Assembly: GCA_964507305.1 (NCBI GenBank)
Contig: CAZDPQ010000104.1
Location: forward strand, 1-9,097
Reading direction: 5' to 3'
Length of the DNA stretch: 9,097 nucleotides
DNA from: JAQVYV01 sp964507305
Lineage (GTDB): Bacteria; Bacillota; Clostridia; Saccharofermentanales; UBA5734
Shown: positions 6,123 to 9,097 of the stretch, in pieces
Numbering within the stretch: position 1 is the stretch's first letter
Layout: each line of letters begins with the position of its first letter
Notes under the pieces: model-generated
The model's input: only the letters and a program-made list of their open reading frames with translations
Told to the model about the DNA's origin: nothing
The model's database searches: none
Translations under genes and position numbers: made by a program

Positions 6123-8839
6123 GCAAAAACGATATGGCGCTGAACCTTTTCTGCGAATATCTCCGCGACCCGCTGGGGATCCAGAACGAGCGGCCGCGGT
6201 TTTCCTGGACGGTCGGGACGGACGGGGAAGACCTGCCCGGTTCCCAGATCTCTTACCGCATCCTGGTCTCGCTGCCGGAGGAGGCTGTCCCCGGAGCTCA
6301 TACTGCGGATTGCTGGGACAGCGGGACCGTCCTGTCGGACCGGTCGACCGGCATCCGGTACGCCGGGGTGCCGCTCCGGAGCAGGACACGGTACCACTGG
6401 ACCGCCGAGATCCGCTGCGAAGGCTCGGCCCGGGCGCTGAAAGGCGCCGGCACCTTCGAGACCGGGATCTTCAGCAACGCGGAATGGGAAGGCCGGTGGA
6501 TCGGCCACCCGCAGCCCCGGTACGGCGTCTCGCCCCTGTTCCGCAAGGAGTTCGACCTGCCGGACAGGGTGCTGGAAGCCAGGGCTTATGTCAGCGGCAT
6601 CGGCTATTACAATCTGTACATCAATGGACAGAAAGTCGGCGACAGGGTGCTCGAACCCGGCTGGACCGACTACCGCAAGAGGATCCTCTATTCCGTCTAC
6701 GATGTGACGGGCGACCTGCGGGAGGGCCGTAACGCCGTCGGAGCGGAACTCGGCGAAGGCTGGTACGGACACCGTCACGAAAGTTTCGTGAAATATACGG
6801 GCGGCGACCTGCTCTGGCATTCCGAGCCGAAGCTGCTGTTTGAGATCCGCGTCCGCCTGGCGGACGGCGAATGGCGGCAGATCGTCAGCGACGGCAGCGT
6901 GCTGTGCGCGGAGGGGCCGATCGTCGAAAACGGCGTGTACAACGGCGAAACGTATGACGCGTCCAGGGAGCAGCCGGGGTGGAACGACGCCGGCTTCCGG
7001 GCGGAAGGAGCCGTCTGGCGTCCGGCGACCCCTGCCGCGGAACCGCCCGCAGGGATCCTGACCGCCCAGATCATGCCGCCGATCCGCATTACGGAGGAGA
7101 TCCGGCCGGTGTCGGTGACGCAGATCTCGGGTTCGGCGATCTGCGTTGATTTCGGACAGAATTTCGCGGGATGGGCGAAGGTGGTGTGCGCCGGACCGCA
7201 CGGCGGCTCCATCGTCATGCGGTACGGCGAAATGCTCCGCGATGACGGGACCGTCGGCCAGGAGAATCTCCGCGAAGCAAACGCGACGGACCGGTACATC
7301 CTTTCAGGGAGCGGACGCGAGACTTACGCGCCGCGTTTCACCTATCACGGGTTCCGTTATCTGCAGATCGAATGCGCCGGATCCGCGGAGGTCCTCGAGA
7401 TCACCGGGCAAGCCGTCCACACCGACGTCAGGAGGATCGGCCGATTCCACTCCGGCGACGAGATCCTGGACCGGATCCACAAGACCCTGATCTGGACGGA
7501 GCGCAGCAACATGCACAGCCTTCCGACCGACTGTCCGCAGCGGGATGAGCGGCAGGCCTGGCTGAACGACATGACCGTCCGCTGCTCCGAAGCGCTGTAC
7601 AATTTCGACCTGATCCTTTTCTATGAGAAGTGGCTGGACGACATCACCGACGCCCAGAATGAGGTTACGGGAAGCATCCCCGATACAGCGCCGCATGTGT
7701 ACGGCGGCAACCCATCCTTCCATATTTCGAGCTGCCTGATCCTCATCCCATGGCTTTTGTATCTCCATTACAGCGACCCGTCGGCGATCGAAAAGCATTA
7801 CGGCGCCATGAAGCGGTATCTTCTGTTTCTGGTGTCGCAGATGCAGGATGGCCTGATCGGCGAGCCATATTACGGCGAATGGGCACCCCCCGCGGCGGAA
7901 TGCATGGAGGGCAGGGACTGGAACGCGACGCCGAAAAACATTCCCCCGTCCATCATAACGACAGGCTATGTCTGTCTGGACTGCGACATCATGGAAAAGG
8001 CGGCGCAGCTGGCGGGCCGGAGCGAGGATGCGGCCGGGTACCGCGCGATCCGCCGGACGGCCGCCGATGCGCTCAACCGCGCATTTTTCCACGAAGACAC
8101 CGGTGGCTACGGAACCAATTCCCAGGGGTCCAATATTTTCCCGCTCTTCCTGCGGATCGTCGACGAAGCGAAAAGGGAAGGGGTTCTGAACAATCTTCTG
8201 CATGATCTGCTGGAGGTCCACGGCGGCCATGTCACGACCGGCAACCAGATGACCAAATACCTGTTCGATGTGCTCCAGATGGAAGACCGGAACGACATCG
8301 CCCTGGAGATCGCACGCAGCAGGACCTACCCGAGCCTCGGCTACATGGTCGAAAACGGCGCGACCACGTTGTGGGAGCGCTGGGAGAAGCTAACGGAGTG
8401 GGGGATGAATTCACACAACCACCCGATGGACGGCGCCTGCACATTCTGGTTTTTCTCGGGGCTTGCCGGGATCCGGTTCACCGCGGACGGCGCACCGCTG
8501 AANNNNNNNNNNACGGTCCTGCTGGAGCCGGCCCATGACCTGGACCTGGACCATGCCGGCGCGGAGGTGGATTCGGTGAAAGGAACGATCCGGTGCGAAT
8601 GGAAGAAAACGGAGGACGGTACGCTCTTCAAACTGCAGGTGCCGTGGAACATGCGCGGCACGTTCCGGATCCGGAAGCCCCGCGGGAAATTCATCCTTTC
8701 GGCCGGCGGAACGGTCCTGTACGACGGGCATTTCCGCGCGGACAATCCGTTCGGGATCGCCCTGGCGGACGATAATGAAAGATCACTGCTGCTGGACCTT
8801 CCGGCCGGCAGCTGGAGCATCCGGCTGAGACAGGGCTGA
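6119..8839 (+). CDS. Alpha-L-rhamnosidase, glycoside hydrolase family 78
   Basis: A 906-codon gene for an enzyme that removes terminal alpha-L-rhamnose from oligosaccharides or glycosides. The start overlaps the esterase stop (ATGA) with a GAGGA site at 6105-6109. There is no signal peptide, so it should act in the cytoplasm on imported substrate. The domain order fits GH78: N-terminal Ig-like domain (about 5-110, LRDPLGIQNERPRFSW), jelly-roll domain (about 140-315, SGIGYYNLYINGQKVGD), a beta domain (about 319-430, VDFGQNFAGWAKV and HGFRYLQIEC), the (alpha/alpha)6 catalytic domain (about 440-785) and a C-terminal beta-sandwich (about 790-906, VDSVKGTIRCEW). Catalytic landmarks are PTDCPQRDER at 469-478, holding the acidic residues of the active site, and GATTLWERWE with Glu753 at the position of the family's general base. 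The usual LGWTGD after DER reads QAWLND here. Codons 795-798 fall in an assembly gap, but the frame is open on both sides and the flanks match the family, so the gene is probably intact. Confidence 0.95.
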   Translation: MSKNDMALNLFCEYLRDPLGIQNERPRFSWTVGTDGEDLPGSQISYRILVSLPEEAVPGAHTADCWDSGTVLSDRSTGIRYAGVPLRSRTRYHWTAEIRCEGSARALKGAGTFETGIFSNAEWEGRWIGHPQPRYGVSPLFRKEFDLPDRVLEARAYVSGIGYYNLYINGQKVGDRVLEPGWTDYRKRILYSVYDVTGDLREGRNAVGAELGEGWYGHRHESFVKYTGGDLLWHSEPKLLFEIRVRLADGEWRQIVSDGSVLCAEGPIVENGVYNGETYDASREQPGWNDAGFRAEGAVWRPATPAAEPPAGILTAQIMPPIRITEEIRPVSVTQISGSAICVDFGQNFAGWAKVVCAGPHGGSIVMRYGEMLRDDGTVGQENLREANATDRYILSGSGRETYAPRFTYHGFRYLQIECAGSAEVLEITGQAVHTDVRRIGRFHSGDEILDRIHKTLIWTERSNMHSLPTDCPQRDERQAWLNDMTVRCSEALYNFDLILFYEKWLDDITDAQNEVTGSIPDTAPHVYGGNPSFHISSCLILIPWLLYLHYSDPSAIEKHYGAMKRYLLFLVSQMQDGLIGEPYYGEWAPPAAECMEGRDWNATPKNIPPSIITTGYVCLDCDIMEKAAQLAGRSEDAAGYRAIRRTAADALNRAFFHEDTGGYGTNSQGSNIFPLFLRIVDEAKREGVLNNLLHDLLEVHGGHVTTGNQMTKYLFDVLQMEDRNDIALEIARSRTYPSLGYMVENGATTLWERWEKLTEWGMNSHNHPMDGACTFWFFSGLAGIRFTADGAPLXXXXTVLLEPAHDLDLDHAGAEVDSVKGTIRCEWKKTEDGTLFKLQVPWNMRGTFRIRKPRGKFILSAGGTVLYDGHFRADNPFGIALADDNERSLLLDLPAGSWSIRLRQG
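8503..8512. other. Assembly gap (ten Ns) inside the GH78 gene
   Basis: Ten unknown bases interrupt the junction of the catalytic domain and C-terminal beta-sandwich. Upstream GLAGIRFTADGAPL and downstream TVLLEPAHDLDLDHAG are both in the gene's frame, and in GH78 proteins this spot is a short turn (like AGIRPDPxxPGF...). The missing stretch is therefore likely small and in frame. A fixed ten-N run is often a placeholder, so the true length may differ. Confidence 0.95.
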
Positions 8840-8913
8840 AGCCTGCCGCGGGGCGGTATGGCATATGCGGACGCAGGAAATGATCGTTTTCCGTTTTTTG
8901 GTTTTACTGACGA

Positions 8914-8925
8914 AAAAAGGAGGAA
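8914..8925 (+). promoter_or_regulatory. Strong ribosome binding site that sets the rhaA start
   Basis: AAAAAAGGAGGAAAG lies just before the ATG at 8931, with the GGAGG core at 8919-8923 and seven bases of spacing. It supports 8931 as the start over an in-frame ATG at 8865, which has no such site and would add a hydrophobic extension unlike RhaA. The rest of the 91-base gap shows no clear promoter or terminator, so rhaA may be co-transcribed with the rhamnosidase gene. Confidence 0.75.
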
Positions 8926-8930
8926 AGAAA

Positions 8931-9097
8931 ATGGACAGATTTGACAGAGATGAAATCGCAAAGGCGTATGACAGCGCGCGGAAGGTATATGCTTCCTTCG
9001 GGGTGGATACGGAGAAGGCGATGGAGACCTTTGTGGAGATCCCCCTTTCGCTGCACTGCTGGCAGGGGGACGATGTGAAGGGGTTCGAGAACCAGGG
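8931..9097 (+). CDS. rhaA: L-rhamnose isomerase, N-terminal fragment (3' end outside window)
   Basis: The first 55 codons of a gene running off the window. The product begins MDRFDRDEIAKAYDSAR and contains FGVDTEKAMETFVEIPLS followed by LHCWQGDDVKGFE. The HCWQGDDVxGFE block with the preceding A-x-x-x-F/L-GVD segment is characteristic of the N-terminus of L-rhamnose isomerase, a metal-dependent TIM-barrel enzyme of the cytoplasm. It converts L-rhamnose to L-rhamnulose, the first step before RhaB kinase and RhaD aldolase. The position 91 bases after the GH78 rhamnosidase fits: the isomerase takes the sugar that the rhamnosidase releases. Metal-binding and catalytic residues further along the protein cannot be checked here. 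Confidence 0.9.
   Translation, partial: MDRFDRDEIAKAYDSARKVYASFGVDTEKAMETFVEIPLSLHCWQGDDVKGFENQ

Noticed and set aside
6113..7201. Long - strand open frame (362 codons) opposite the GH78 gene
   Set aside because: Antisense shadow of a confidently identified GH78 gene; no family features.
7304..8230. Long - strand open frame (308 codons) opposite the GH78 catalytic domain
   Set aside because: Antisense shadow; composition driven by the sense gene's GC-rich third codon positions.
8865..8930. Possible 22-codon N-terminal extension of rhaA from an in-frame ATG
   Set aside because: It would place the strong AGGAGG inside the coding region and add a hydrophobic leader to a cytoplasmic enzyme; 8931 fits RhaA N-termini.
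8858..8944. 28-codon open frame in the gap before rhaA
   Set aside because: Out of frame with rhaA, no ribosome site, and it runs through the rhaA ribosome binding site.

Overview
The window reads as part of a rhamnoside (pectin-type glycan) utilisation locus from a fairly high-GC member of the Clostridia (Firmicutes). The evidence for the organism is indirect: strong AGGAGG-type ribosome binding sites, lipoproteins with long Ser/Gly/Thr/Pro linkers, a CUT1-type sugar ABC transporter, and a surface protein ending in a TGD-plus-membrane-anchor tail. A run of ten Ns marks a scaffold gap, so this is a draft or metagenome-derived assembly. All genes lie on the + strand with short gaps or a 4-base overlap, consistent with one transcription unit or two closely linked ones.

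Layout: 2-169 is the C-terminal end of a sugar ABC-transporter permease. 215-1798 encodes its likely solute-binding lipoprotein. 1845-4517 encodes an 890-residue exported, membrane-anchored protein made of five copies of a ~155-residue domain that I do not recognise. 4518-4670 is a non-coding gap rich in inverted repeats, including a perfect 34-base palindrome. 4671-6122 encodes an SGNH/GDSL esterase lipoprotein. 6119-8839 encodes a family GH78 alpha-L-rhamnosidase without a signal peptide, interrupted by the N gap. 8931 onward is the start of rhaA, L-rhamnose isomerase, cut by the window edge.

Proposed working order (inference): the repeat protein holds or senses glycan at the surface, the esterase lipoprotein removes ester groups outside the cell, the binding protein and permease import rhamnose-containing oligosaccharides, GH78 releases L-rhamnose in the cytoplasm, and RhaA converts it to L-rhamnulose. 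The ABC, GH78 and RhaA parts rest on recognisable family motifs. The role of the repeat protein and the exact ester substrate are not shown by the sequence.

The most novel item is the five-repeat surface protein. Its repeats 3 and 4 share 128 identical consecutive bases, while an alternating sequence signature links repeats 1/3 and 2/4, pointing to recent duplication and exchange between copies.
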